Positions 1 to 11,940 of a stretch of 64,000 nucleotides of DNA are shown piece by piece. Where the stretch lies: contig OY783210.1 of the NCBI GenBank assembly GCA_963678705.1, positions 18,105,331 to 18,169,330 on the forward strand, in the 5' to 3' direction. The number at the start of each line of letters is the position of its first letter. Within the stretch, counting starts at the first letter, position 1. Both the position numbers and the translations under genes were made by a program. The notes below the pieces were generated by a model. The model ran no database searches. It was not told where the DNA came from and saw only the letters and a program-made list of their open reading frames with translations. Source of the stretch: Panorpa germanica (Eukaryota; Arthropoda; Insecta; Mecoptera; Panorpidae).

Positions 1-222
1 AAACCGAGACGCCCCCGAACTCGTATACGTACCTCCTACATATGTTTACATTTACACTGTTAGAAAATTCGGGAAATAATATGTATATAAGTATATAACA
101 TTTATGTAAAGCTATCGCTCTCATTTTACAATGATCAAAGTAGAATTAAAGCAAGGCATAATTCACAATTTATATTATACTAAGGGTAGGTCGTTGAACT
201 CATATTTATCACAAAAGATAGT

Positions 223-332
223 TATAGTTCAAATTACGAGAGTTCGGCAGCGACTCATGCTTAGAATAACTTGTGCTGTAAAAATCTGCAATACTATGAA
301 AAAGCACTATGTCATTAATTTGTTTTTATAAG
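223..332 (+). mobile_element. Fragment of inverted-repeat element (same family as 18136-18300)
   Basis: The left arm begins with tatagttcaaattacgag and continues with a gttcgg-c-gcgactcat core. It then follows the interior of the complete copy at 18136-18300 (shared words include aaaaagcact and gtcatt/ctcatt). The right terminal repeat is missing, so this is a truncated non-autonomous element, not a gene. Confidence 0.6.
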
Positions 333-2553
333 ATATATATAGGAATAAATAAGATAAAATTCACCATCGTATCGTTACAGAAAAATATGAACAGTTAAAA
401 AAAAATAAGAAATCGTTCGGTAGATTTTGTAGTCGATTCAGTATATGTTACATAGTCGTCAGATCGATTTAGTGTTACTTGTCTTTATTTAGCTTTGTTA
501 AATAACTTTTGCAATAACTATGACTTCAGCAACCGGTCACAAATGTGCCAATGGTGTTCGACTAATAACCATCTTATCAACAATCTATAAAAACAGGATC
601 GGTGAAATTATAATTCATTAGGCGGAAACACGCTAATTTAATTAGGGTAATGAAAGTAGCATTAAACTAATATGCATTTCATAATCAAATATTAGAATAC
701 GTGTAATGCATTATAGGTATACCTACACGTAATAAAAGTGATTATACCTTTTAGAATATCACTTACATAAAACACTTTGATTTTCAATTTAAAATGTCCT
801 GCGGCATGTGAAGCATTGGTCGGTTAAGAAGTCGTTAATTTTGAAAGAAAAAAAAATGTTATAAATATACATAGCTATAAAACTGGTAATGAATAGTTGT
901 CAAAAATAGAAATATGTTGTATTTAATACAATGTTTATAAAATTTAATAAATTGGATGGTAAAGTATGGTGTGAAAATCAATTTGGTATATGTATAATAC
1001 GGATGTTCTTTTAAATAGTAATTAGAGTTTCAAATAACGCGCCTTTTTTAAAATGTCAAGCATGTGTGCATACCCAGATTTTGTTTAGTTATTATGTACT
1101 ATTTTTATTATTAGACATTTTGAAACTGGCATTATTACTTTTCACGTAATTTTTCATAAATACTTTTTTAGATTAAATTTTTCTTGACAATTTGCGAAAT
1201 TTTTTTGATTAACTTTTCCTATAGTATATATAACAGTGTATATCTATATTTAGTCCTTTCTACGGTACCAAGGGTGCTACACCACTTCAGTGTTATACCC
1301 CGACCCATCACAAATCATTTACAGAGGTATTCTGTCTATCGTTTTACATTGAAAGCTAATAGAATTTTTGATGAGCTACACCTGTCCAACTTGAAGCATA
1401 CTTCTTTTGTTCAATGCTTATATTATACTATTGTACTAAACTAAATCTTTGCATTTCACTCACTCTTTAATATTTTCGTATAATGTTCTCTCTTTTTAAC
1501 AGTAATAATGAAACTGAAAGTATACAACTGACTCTTACTATGTTACATAATTCATTGACTACATTTTCTACAGTTTATTTTTTGTAAGAACTGTTTTTGT
1601 GTTCTCGGAATTTGTTTAGAATTTGTTAATTTATTAATGAGTATTGAAATATTCTGAATTTGAATTAATTTTTTTTTTAATTAATGGAACTCTGTATTAG
1701 CTTTCATTAAATATTCTGCTTATTTTTTTTTGCTTTGTTGAATCACTTTTTTTTAGTAATTATAAAAAGCCATTAGATTGGGATTTTCGGTTTAATTACT
1801 GAACGTTTCTAATGAATAAATTTTTTCTTTGATATTATTTGTAATTAATATAGTGGGAGCGGATCTACTAACAACAGTTATGTAAATATTATATATGTGT
1901 TACATTAAAAAAACAAAATCTATTCCAAATATAGTACCACACTATTTAATTTCAAGCTTAAGGACTATTTAAGATGATCAGATCAGATTCAGAAAGTTTT
2001 ATTTTATTACACTTGAAATTTCTGGAGTAATGCGATCTTTACATGTAATTGCCTTAATTAGAATCGCATTATTTACAAACAACGTGTATAAAAGAGATAT
2101 GAGCATATCTATTAAGTATTAAAATCTTATTTTTGAAACGAAACTAACATCCAGAACATATTACGAATAAATAGAACAAAGGAAATAGTAATATGAAACA
2201 ACTGTTGAAAAAATAAAAAATTGTTTTTTAAAAGTATTAAAATATAATGCAAAATTATGAATAAAAACTTTTTTTTACTAACAAAATTGAAGGGAAAATA
2301 ACGAAATTTTCCTAAAGTAACTAATAAAATATGTTTTTTATTTCAACTTTTTAATTAATTTTTTATGATGCTAATAAGTAAAAAAAGAAAAAAAGGAAAA
2401 GAAAATTTTTACCAAAAGTATAAACTCTATATAAAGTGAAAGATAATGTAGGAGGGAATCGATGCACATTTATGGTGTTTATTTAATAGTTACCGTTAGT
2501 TAGGATTTAAAAATATGTGAATTAAATATTCATATATTTTATTTTCTATGTAT
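333..2553. other. A+T-rich non-coding stretch
   Basis: I recognise no gene, RNA or repeat family here. A pyrimidine-rich acceptor-like site ends near 1501 and a GTAAG lies near 1584. The intervening open frame is extremely A+T-rich and I do not treat it as an exon. Confidence 0.5.
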
Positions 2554-2681
2554 AGGGTGTTCAACGGGAAAATTCTAAATTTGATTTAAAAAATAGAAGA
2601 TGTTTTACAAACCGAGAGGAGGAAAACTTAACCTTCCAGAATCGAATCTTTTAAATTTGAAATTTTCTCGGTAAACACCCT
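2554..2681. mobile_element. Small inverted-repeat element (MITE-like), 128 bp
   Basis: The left end reads agggtgttcaacgggaaaat and the right end is its imperfect inverse (reverse complement agggtgtttaccgagaaaat). Similarity of the arms extends about 30 bp, into a shared aaattt stretch. The interior of about 70 bp has no coding potential. I could not find a convincing target duplication, so the transposase superfamily is unassigned. Confidence 0.6.
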
Positions 2682-4510
2682 GCAAAACAAATTCAGTGGA
2701 ATTAAAAGATAAAAATGCAACCAACTATGATTTCAAACATTTTATATGAAAAAACATAAAACGTTAAAACCTTTTTTCACGGAAGCTTTTACGTATGAAA
2801 CATTTTAAAGCAATGTTTATTATTAAATATTTTTCTATTGGGTTATTCTATTCTATTTAAACTATTTTCTTTTTTTTTTGTATGATATAATAATGCAGCT
2901 ATCAATTTATAATGCTCAGCGCTTGTAAAATAATAATAAAAAAGATTTAATAGTAAAAAAGCCATTATGTAGTAACTATTGTACTTATATTTTTTGATTA
3001 AACTCCAACGCCTTTTGTAATTATATTGATTATTATTTTTACTATTCAATTTAATATTTAATTCGTTTTCAGCGAATAATATTCAAGCATTTCGTGGGTT
3101 TTAATGAGTTATAAGACTGAATAATGGACTATTCTTCTATTTATTTAGATATAAATTAACCTGTCGAAGCTTAAATACAATATTTTGATGGTTAAATAGG
3201 GATTAAAATATAGGATTAACTCGGAGTGAATAATGAATTTATTATTATACACACATACATATTTATATACATAATGTAATATTAGTGTATATGTTACATT
3301 ACAAAATGTATATCTTAGCTTAAATTAAATAACTTAAAACACAAGGATATTATATTTGTCGTTTGAAATCAATAAAAATAAAAGAGTACTTTACCTAATA
3401 GACTATGTCATAATCCAGAATGAGCTTGTGTTCGATGTCTTAATTTTTATAAAACTGTACTATATATTAATAAAGTTAGTTACTAGAACCTCAAATGTTC
3501 ACTTATTTTTTAATAACTCCTTATATGTTAGGAGATATTTGATTTGACTTGATTATTCGACTACCAACAGCTACAGAACATTACCACAACACTGACCTAC
3601 TCAACAAATAACTGACGTTAAAATGCATTTCACGTCATACAAATATGGCCGACTATTTCTAGCTCTAAAACTACAATTCAAACTTTTAATTGCTATATCT
3701 CCGTCAAAATTTAGATATTTAATAAAATAGACACGCTAATACTCATTTAGTAACATCAATTTCAATCAATAACTGAAAAATCGACCACTAAAAAATGAGG
3801 ACACAAGCCCATTTTATAATAAAGAAATTCTCGTTGCATACCCTGTATGTATAAAATTATAAGTTTACAGTGTTCTTATGTCCGCAGAGTGATATACTGT
3901 TTATAATTTACCTAGACCTCACATCTCGCAAGGGAGAGAGGGGGAGAAGATAAGTTTACGTTTATGAGTAACCATGGAGCAGCAAACATTATCGTAATTT
4001 GGAATCTTAAAAAGACATAAAAAGTACATCATATATACATGAAGACACTATGAAAGCAAACGTCACATTCCTTGCAAAATGAGCTCAGTTGACTTCAGTA
4101 GAGATGGATATCTAAATCAGCACTTTGATAAATATTTTACTTGAAAAGTTACGTATTAAAACTGTTATATACTAAGTTTATTCATTAATTTTCAGTCAAG
4201 AATAAAATCTACTTCTACTATTATATAGACACAAACTATTACGAGTATTTAACTTTGTTTTTATTATGCTGTAAATATTTCTTTAGCATGAAAATATAAA
4301 TGTAAATGTTTTAAGTTTCTTTATTATTATTTGTAAAGTACTCAGTGCTAGATTAACCAATTTCAATATTATTAAATAAAATAATCAAAATAACAACACC
4401 AATACAATCTATTTATAGCACGCGCTCACTTGTTCTAACTTGCAAAAACATGTTACACTAAAAATAAATAAACAATGAAATATGAAATGATTAAAAGGCA
4501 CTGACCTTAC
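2682..4510. other. A+T-rich non-coding stretch
   Basis: I see no supported gene. A purine-rich, slightly GC-richer patch lies near 3920-3950 (gggagagagggggag) without any recognisable context. Confidence 0.5.
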
Positions 4511-4700
4511 GCAATGACCAGGTGTTGATTTACAGACAGCAGACTCGTACACTTGCACTTATTTACTTTCATCTTTAAATTGTCTATCTCTTTCTAGCAC
4601 ACACGCACAAACCTTGATTAAAATTACAAGTAAACTAATAGATTAATAAACGGGGTGAAACAAATCGGAAAGCTTCGGTAATTTTCGCAAATCGTTTGGA
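4511..4700 (-). other. Possible 5' non-coding exon and promoter, minus strand
   Basis: Read on the minus strand, a GC-richer stretch from about 4750 contains an inverted CCAAT box (attggtc) and a palindrome, gatcagctgatc. It ends at a donor-like TTGC|GTAAGGT at 4511/4510. No long frame is present, so at best it is a 5' UTR exon. Direct support is limited to base composition, the promoter-like words and one donor. A chance arrangement is quite possible. Confidence 0.2.
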
Positions 4701-5207
4701 TCAGCTGATCTCACTGACCAATAGCGTACGAGTAGGTAAAATAAAACATAACCTATATTGAAAATTAATTCTGTTTAACATGTATTGCAATTAATTAATT
4801 TTGATTTATGAAATAATTAGGCTACTAAAGTTAATAATATGTATTTAAATTTACATAAATGCTTAAACACACACATATACACACACTTTAAAAATATAAA
4901 AATGTAATTTTAGTAGATATGTTAATTAGTAAAATGAAAAAATATTTTTAAAAAATCGCACAACCTGCTTCTTAAGCAGACAAAATGAAACTGACTTTAA
5001 TTGATGGGGAAGGGGAATATAACCGCAAATTGAATGCATTTGGAAAATGGCGGCATTTTTACAAATGTGTTATTTTTAAATTTAAAACTATAAATTGTAA
5101 TAATTTAAAATCAATGCTATTAATTGCAATTTTTGTTTTGATATAAGTATAATTATTTTTAAATTAATATTAATTTCTTTCTTGTTTTTATCTTCTGTTT
5201 TTTGCAG

Positions 5208-5285
5208 AAAATATTTAGCAAAGTTTCAAACCATAAACCATTACGGAAAAATCAGTATATTTGGATGCAGCTCTATTAAAAAGGA
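5208..5285 (+). CDS. Candidate internal exon, 78 nt, unknown protein
   Basis: A long pyrimidine tract (5174-5204, tttctttcttgtttttatct and on) ends in TTTTGCAG, a strong acceptor. Seventy-eight nucleotides later comes GGA|GTAAGA, a good donor. Only one frame is open: one leading base, 25 codons and two trailing bases. The peptide contains YLAKFQ and ISIFGCSS and matches no family I recognise. The exon keeps phase (2 in, 2 out), which fits the candidates at 9080-9106 and 11681-11709 on the same strand. Base composition is only slightly above background, so this could be a chance pseudo-exon. Confidence 0.3.
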
Positions 5286-7191
5286 GTAAGAATTATATTA
5301 ATATACCCACCACAATATAATATAATCGAAACAACAATAACTTTTATTTAAGTTTTATTCAATTTATGAATAAAATAAGATAATAATAATCTTGACCTCT
5401 TGACATTAAATTTGAAGATGTTTCCTCTTTACGTATACATAAACTTAAAACAATCCCCCACTCCCTTTATTTTCCTCTCACTCTTCTAAGATAACTTTCT
5501 TGTAGACAAACACCGATGTAACAACCTAAGAATAAGGGTGCGCTTCTTAGCATTTATCTTTTAGTATAAAAGAAAAAAAAAAAGAAAATTCAAACAAACT
5601 TATTTACTTTATATTATATAGCAGTCCTCCTTGGGCTGTAGCCGAGCCGTCTCTGGTAATAATACACCTTTCATTCTTTTTACATTGTAATCTTTCTGAA
5701 TATTATAATATAACCTCTTGATATAAATACACCAGTAAAATTTCATCTTAGGTAAATAGGAGTATACAACAAATTGTACATTTTAAACTTTTAGATATGT
5801 GTATTTATTTTATATTTATAATCAAATGTTTATTACGCTATAAAAATAATTTGAATAAAAATTGAAAATGGTAACCGTCTTCTCCTTCTTCTTCTTTTAT
5901 TTGTATACTAAAACAATGTATATGTTTTCCGTCTAGAGAATAGAATCAAATTCAATTTTAAAAGAATATAGTATGAAAAGTTGTAAAACATTTTAAAAAT
6001 TTAATCAAATGATTTTCTTTTGTGGTTCACTAATAGAAATTTTTTTTCGCATTTATTTATTTATTTATATATCTTAAATTTTAGTATGTTCTGAGAGATG
6101 ATTCTCCTGGTCATGGTTTTCTTCTGTTAATAAAATAATTTTCATATACACGTGGTTTCTGAAAACCTTGTCGCTATTTTTTCATAGTTAAAAGTTTGGA
6201 TATATATTTCTAATCATTAAAAAAAGAAAACTATGGACCCTAGGTCAGTAAAATTTTAAGAAATCTGCTTTACGATATTGTAACTTGTAACTTCTTTAGT
6301 CAATTTGTAATATATATATCTCTTAACGTATCTGCTACATAAAAGAAACGACAACGACAAAACTATACATGGACGTGATAAAGAAAACTCTAAACACAGA
6401 ACTTGAATATCAGTGTTATATATACTTATATTAAATTATTATGAGTATGTGTTTTCAAAAAGTGTTAAATCTGTTATTATAATTTATAAGGCGTGAAGTG
6501 AGATGACAAGATAATATAATGCGGACGTGTATTAACACTCTGAACTGCAATTATTGTTATTATTATTATGATTATATAATATTTAATATGCTTCAATATG
6601 TTTAACAATATAGGTAGCATAAAGGTGTATGCCCTGCTGGGTCAATATATTGAATTACACGCAATTAAAATGTTTATTATGAAAACAAATAATTGGCAGA
6701 ATATAACCTTATTTTATCAATAAACGAATACAGTTCATTAGATTCAAAATCAGTTCAAAAAATATACTTGTTAAGTACACACTGCAAGAAAAATACAGTA
6801 AAAAATGTATGACTATTGTAATTCAGAAATGATGCTAAAAAAATCTTTGTAACAAAACAATTACAGCATTATTATGTCACACAGTCATACTGTATATTTC
6901 TTAGTGTCTATATATATATACACATATATATAAAAATTCGTTTTCTTTTCTATAAGTAATTTTTAGAAATAGAATATATTATATGGAAGGTAATTAATAG
7001 TAGTATGATATGCAAAATTGTGGTTTATATTTTTGTTAAAAAAATCTATGTTAAATATAATATCAAATGTCACAATGGCGGAAAGTTTGTAAGATTATGT
7101 TTGAAGTTAGTCATTGGGTTTTGGTTATTTCTGCGTTTGGTTGTTGTCAATTTTTAATTGATTTTGGGCTTGCATAATCATGAATTTATTA
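5286..7191. other. A+T-rich non-coding stretch
   Basis: No gene or repeat family was recognised. There are A/T runs and a short TTTA repeat near 6052-6068. If the neighbouring plus-strand exon candidates are real, this is intron. Confidence 0.5.
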
Positions 7192-7293
7192 GATAAGACC
7201 GCTATACCAAAAAGAAACATAATAGTAGGAGACAATTGGTGATAAGACTCAATAGTGGAAATACACCGACGTTAAATGAATTAAAAAAAAAAA
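7192..7293 (+). mobile_element. 5'-truncated SINE (or partner LINE) tail
   Basis: The segment ggtgataagactcaatagtg, followed by gaaatacaccgacgttaaat and an A run, matches the 3' part of the intact SINE at 60131-60401 read on its coding strand (ggtgataggactcagcatcg, then ggaaataggccgacgttaaat, then poly-A). The upstream 40 bp align more loosely. The tRNA-like head is absent. Confidence 0.6.
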
Positions 7294-7492
7294 TAGTTTT
7301 AATAGAATTAATCTATGTTAATGCAGTTAATATATATTATTTTATTTAATGTATAGTATTACAAAAAAATCGTAATTGATTCTAAAACCATATTCATTTA
7401 TATTTTGTAATTAGTCAATACTAATTAAATTAATCAGTACATGTGATTGTCATTAAGCCAATACCATCGATCCGATAAATGACAAAATAGTT

Positions 7493-7558
<66 letters not shown>

Positions 7559-7571
7559 TATATAATATATA
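7493..7571. repeat. (TA)n microsatellite
   Basis: A nearly pure TA dinucleotide run with a few interruptions at its edges. Any open frame reading YIYIYI here is an artefact of the repeat. Confidence 0.95.
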
Positions 7572-8682
7572 TTATACACCAGTAACACCTCAGTGTGCAT
7601 AAGTCCGTGACTGGAATGTTTTTTAAATGTATAGTATACGGTAAGAGGGGTGTTTTTTACTTCTCTTTTTTTTTTTTTTTTTGACAAATCGAAAGCTCTC
7701 GAAAGAGTTGTAAACTGGGACACACGACCTTATAGGATATGGTGTGCCATGTGGTTATTAGAGGGTGAGAAGGGTGTAAATGGGTTGTGACTGAGCTTTT
7801 GTGAGCTTGAAGCTTCCTAAGGCTTTGTTGTTAAGAGAACCATATATACCCGTATCTATATTTTAAAGTATGTATTATTTCTAGGAGAACTTATATTTTC
7901 TTTTGTAATTATATATATATATCCAAGAAAATTATTTACCTGAAATTTATAAGAATTAGAGTTTGCATGTTTTTAACTACCATTAAATGAAGTAGTTTGA
8001 CCTCTTTCGGTCTATCACAATATGTATCACATTCAATTATATTGTAACTTTTGTCAATCGTATTTCTTGACAGGTTTTGACAAGAAAACTTTTTAACATA
8101 TGGCTACCTTAAAAAGTACTTTATGATACATGGTTGTTACATTATCTGACCTAGAATTGTTATAGGATAAATATATATAACTGTATGTATATATGTATAT
8201 ATATATGGTCTTGAATGGGACAATTCATGTTCCACTCTTAGAGCCATTATAGTTTCGAGTTACGAATATTATACTCGTATAAGACCAAGTTATAATTTTA
8301 TTTTTATAAATATACGAGCGCGTGTAAAAGATCTCTTTAGACGATCAGATCCAATCAGATTCAGATTCAGTTTTAGTTTCATTTCGTTATTCTTCAAATA
8401 TCCGCAATTTCCAAGTGCTTTAAGTGCACAACGTTTTATGGATTAAGACTGTTTTATTGCAATAGTCTTAGTTAGACAGTTGCATTTGTACCTTGAAGCA
8501 AACTTTCAAGTGACTGAAGATAAAAGATTAGTCGAATCGATGTGATTGTTTACATATCAGATATTTTATTAACTATACAATTTTTTAAGATCTAAAGAAA
8601 AATTCTGACAGTATATTCTTTCCATACTCAAATCAGACCTTTAGAAAATAATAATAATAAAAAATACAAAACACAACTACAT
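7572..8682. other. A+T-rich non-coding stretch
   Basis: No supported gene. There is a T16-class homopolymer near 7667-7681, and short TA/GTATA runs near 7911-7922 and 8170-8205. Nothing else was recognised. Confidence 0.5.
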
Positions 8683-8822
8683 GGCCTATTTTGTAACTGC
8701 TTACCTGACGTCTGTTAACTTCTTGAAGACTTTAAATAAAGAGCAAAATGGATTCCATATCTTCAAACTGCAATAAGTAGCCTACTTTGTAGACGTCAGA
8801 TAAACAGTTACAAAATATGCCC
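8683..8822. mobile_element. Inverted-repeat element (MITE-like), about 140 bp
   Basis: The left arm ggcctattttgtaactgctt acctgacgtct is matched by the reverse complement of the right arm, gggcatattttgtaactgtt tatctgacgtct, giving arms of about 35 bp. The short interior carries ttcttgaagactt and cttcaaactgc, which also pair weakly, so almost the whole element could fold back on itself. No coding capacity and no clear target duplication were found. Confidence 0.65.
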
Positions 8823-10250
8823 TCTGTAACTTTTTCTTTGACGTCATGCGTCCTGAATTGATCTAGTGTGATATTCATTTGTTTGTTAATATTGACGAAT
8901 AAAAGCTTAACCTTACAGTATATATTTACTACAAATTTTATTTGCCCATATTATCGAAGAAATGAATATTTCAATTGTCAATATCAGAGAGAGATTCTTA
9001 GAGAATAGGGCCCTAAATTTATAAGTATACATAAAACACTTAAAGAAAACATTGTTTAATTGAAAGTTCTCTATTTCAGATGCAGCAAAGTGCCTTGTGA
9101 TAGTAGGTAAGACATATTAGTTATTACTTTTATCTTTATTATAACATTTAATTTAAATTATTTATTTACTTTACTTTCAAAGACGTTGGCTATATAAATA
9201 TCTGAGAATTTATACTTTTTCTATACTTATATATATATATACATATACTATACTATATATAAATTATAATTATGTATAGTATATTCCTTATTTATATGTA
9301 TGTCACATATGCACAAAACAGTTCGTTAGAAAGAATCCGTTGCGCTCGAACTACCTTTATATTTAATAGAATAGAAAGAGATAGTGATATAGAAATGTAG
9401 AGTTAGAGAGGGAGCTTTAAAAGCTTTTGGAGGTTTTGGTATGCTTTTGGTTAAAGTTAGAGTATAGCGCAGTGCGCATTAAATCAATATTCCGACAATG
9501 TTGCTGATAGTTGTACAAAGCTTTCCAAATTAACACTTCATAAAAATTATTCAATTACTTTTTGGAACACGGTTTTAAAAAAAATAATAATTTATTATTT
9601 TTTTAACTGAGTCAACGTAAACACAGATTGTTTTAATTTATTTGTTGTTTTATAATTTGCATTATTTTTCTTTGCTTTTGTTTTTATTTTTAAATTTAAT
9701 TAATTTTTTTTTTAATACACGTTGAAAATATTTTTGTTATGTTTCTTTGTAAGATAATTTTATATAATTTCTTGTATATATAATTATTTTAATAATTTCT
9801 AAACCAGTTGCAGTATAATTATAATTCCTTTTCTCTACACGAGTATAGTGAAGTAATAAAAGAAAAAATAGCGATAATTTTAATTTGGAAAACGATAGTT
9901 TAGAAGGAACAAAAATTTTGACTGTTATTTTCTTCAAAAATAAAACAGTCGAAATTTTGATTTGTTTTTATTTCTGATTCGTAATTTTTATAGTTATTAT
10001 ATCGTGAAAAGTCACATTGTATGATATATATTTATTTCATAAAACAAAAATAACTTTCAAATAGTAATTCAAAGGCGCTGCTTCATCAATCATTTCACCA
10101 TTCATTCTATTTTCACCAGTGGTTATTATATAATTATAAAAAAATGTGACACATAAACCTAAATTCATATATTTCGTGCAAATGACTTAATTTTATATGG
10201 AATGTTGGTTTTTGATGTTAATTCATGAGCTTTTATTGTTCCAATTCGAC
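8823..10250. other. A+T-rich non-coding stretch apart from a microexon candidate
   Basis: Apart from the 27-nt exon candidate at 9080-9106 I see only A/T-rich sequence, with short TA runs near 9229-9260. Confidence 0.5.
9080..9106 (+). CDS. Candidate 27-nt microexon
   Basis: The acceptor GTTCTCTATTTCAG is followed by 27 nt and then TAG|GTAAGA, a near-consensus donor. The length is a multiple of three. Two frames are open. The one that fits the phase left by the candidate at 5208-5285 reads one base, CSKVPCDS, then two bases. About 44% G+C is high for this region. A match this short can easily arise by chance, so only transcript evidence can settle it. Confidence 0.28.
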
Positions 10251-10273
10251 GAGTATATATATATACTCTATAT

Positions 10274-10348
<75 letters not shown>

Positions 10349-10362
10349 AATATATGCGTATG
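10251..10362. repeat. (TA)n microsatellite
   Basis: A long TA dinucleotide tract with TATACACACA and ACAAATATATGCG variants at its ends. Open frames across it on both strands are repeat artefacts. Confidence 0.95.
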
Positions 10363-10394
10363 TATATCGCTTTCTCGTATAAGTTCAATTATTG

Positions 10395-10680
10395 TCAATT
10401 AAACCAAAGTCGACACAACACTCTTCGATTCCTATTCCTTTATCAATTACCTAAAAGCCCGTTGAAGCGTAACCGTGTCAACGACGTGACCTATTCACCT
10501 CGCCTTACTCTTGCTCTCACTCTTACGACTTTTCAACATTCCGCCATCACGCTTGTCCGCAAAGACAGGATTCTAAGACTCTGGAATAATAAAGATACAA
10601 CACAAAACACAACGGAACGTTCTGTACTCAATGTAGAAGGAGAAAATAAGAAATACCAAGACGCACCGTAACGTGCTAAG
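10395..10680. other. GC-richer block of unknown nature next to the TA tract
   Basis: This block stands out in base composition from the surrounding A+T-rich DNA. A plus-strand frame is open to 10671 and contains TLALTLTT and RKDRILRLWN. Its start lies inside the microsatellite, so that ORF is not credible as drawn. On the minus strand the same block has GAGAG-type words and a GTAAGAG donor-like site in agtcgtaagagtgag. It could be a 5' UTR/promoter or an unrecognised repeat; I cannot choose between these. Confidence 0.3.
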
Positions 10681-11179
10681 AGCTTAACTGTAACATTCTG
10701 AGACATTCGTTTATTGTTCCGTTTTATGTTAAAGTTTAACGTTAAGTAATTATAATACAGCTGGCTCTAATGACGTGATTGAGATGGAGGTGGGAGAAAG
10801 TCTAATACTACATTTACCTTGTGACAAGTATGGAAACTTATTGGATAAATCTATATCACTAATTCATGCAATAAGTAAAAGTTATGGAATGTAATTAATT
10901 ATTCATTGCTTGTAAAGTTATTGAACTTGTGAGCCAAACTTGCTACTACATATAATATGATATATAATATGATATATAAAATTTGAGTTTCTGGAAGACA
11001 AATATTAAGAAAATCTTTTGTATGCATTACATTCTTAAAAACAATTTCAGTAAAAGCTTTTCAGAGGTAGATAAAAATATGATATTTTAGATAATTACTG
11101 AAAATTTAAAAACAAATGTTGCTGTTATCGAAATAGACAATGTTTTGAACTGATTAATTTATTCAAATATCCTTTTATA

Positions 11180-11480
11180 TATATATACTAGCTAAGCCCG
11201 GCCACGCATCGTTATGGCATCGTCTGATATAAAATGAATGGGAAAGTAAATAAAAAGTACACATACACGATGATCAACTGGAAAGAAATGAGTCAAAACT
11301 TTTCGAGTTTTGGGAACACAAACATAAGCAGGTTAAATTTTTAGCAGCGGGATAAAAAGTATCCTATGTCCATCTCCTGGTTCTAAGCTACCTTCCCACC
11401 AATTTTCAGCCAAATCGGTCCTGCCGTTCTTGAGTTATAAATAGTGTAACTAACACGACTTTCTTTTATGTATATAATAA
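11180..11480 (+). repeat. Dispersed repeat, possibly the 3' end of a non-LTR element
   Basis: The segment runs from tactagctaagcccggccac to ctttcttttatgtatata and includes ttcagccaaatcggtcctgc and gttcttgagttataa. From general knowledge, such words are typical of 3' tails of abundant insect non-LTR repeats. It shares ctgatataaaatgaa-ggga and gaacacaaacata-gcagg with the copy at 33270-33487, so repetition is visible within the window. It has no coding capacity. Confidence 0.55.
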
Positions 11481-11680
11481 TAAATATATCATTTTACTAA
11501 ATATCCAAAAATTGATGGAGATATATCTATTTAAAGTTTGAATTTTACATACTGCGTAATATTCATGTTGTTAACCTCGACAAGTAATTTTCGTTTTGAA
11601 AAATTGTCGGGTTACCTTAAAAGCTGCTATCGCTATTACGTTTGATTATACATCTCTTTTAAACTTCTATTGTTTTACAG

Positions 11681-11709
11681 TGATGATAAAGGTAGCCAAA
11701 AGATAGTAC
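11681..11709 (+). CDS. Candidate 29-nt exon
   Basis: The acceptor tract CATCTCTTTTAAACTTCTAT TGTTTTACAG is strong. The donor AGTAC|GTAAGA follows 29 nt later, and a second GTAAGG lies 7 nt further on. Only one frame is open, with one leading base and the peptide DDKGSQKIV. Its entry phase (2) matches the exit phase of 9080-9106. The peptide is too short to assign to a family, and the signals could be coincidental. Confidence 0.22.
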
Positions 11710-11844
11710 GTAAGAAAGTAAGGAAGGAATGACTGATTTGTTCATCAGCTGTTTCATTCTTTGTTAATTTTTACCACTTTAATTATTAAAGGGATAACTA
11801 TTTCAATCAATAATAACTTCTATTAATTATGATTATCTAGAGCT

Positions 11845-11940
11845 TTGTAATCGTCTGAATGACCGAGGTAGTTGGATCGCATCTTGTAACACTTATCTAT
11901 GCTTGGGACCGAGTTCGATTCCCGAAGATGGAATAAATAA
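11845..11940 (+). mobile_element. tRNA-like SINE head
   Basis: The words gaccgaggtagttgg and, about 45 bp later, gagttcgattccc resemble the A and B boxes of an RNA polymerase III promoter. The flanks cannot be folded into a proper acceptor stem by eye, and the sequence downstream is A-rich without an intron or terminator. A tRNA-derived SINE fragment is therefore more likely than a functional tRNA gene. Confidence 0.45.

Noticed and set aside
1502-1583. Exon between ctctttttaacag and GTAAGAAC
   Set aside because: Splice-like ends, but composition is as A+T-rich as background and the donor context (TTTTTT|GTAAGA) is poor.
7430-7723. 97-codon minus-strand frame
   Set aside because: Most of it reads through the (TA)n tract and a T homopolymer; a repeat artefact.
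7935-7952. Recursive splice site (minus strand tttcag|gtaaat)
   Set aside because: The pyrimidine tract is weak and such AG|GT junctions recur by chance in this composition.
10165-10671. Overlapping frames of 61-148 codons on both strands
   Set aside because: Their N-terminal parts are YIYIYI from the TA microsatellite; only the GC-richer block after 10395 might mean something.
11845-11940. Functional tRNA gene
   Set aside because: A- and B-box-like words are present, but I could not find acceptor-stem pairing or a terminator; SINE head preferred.
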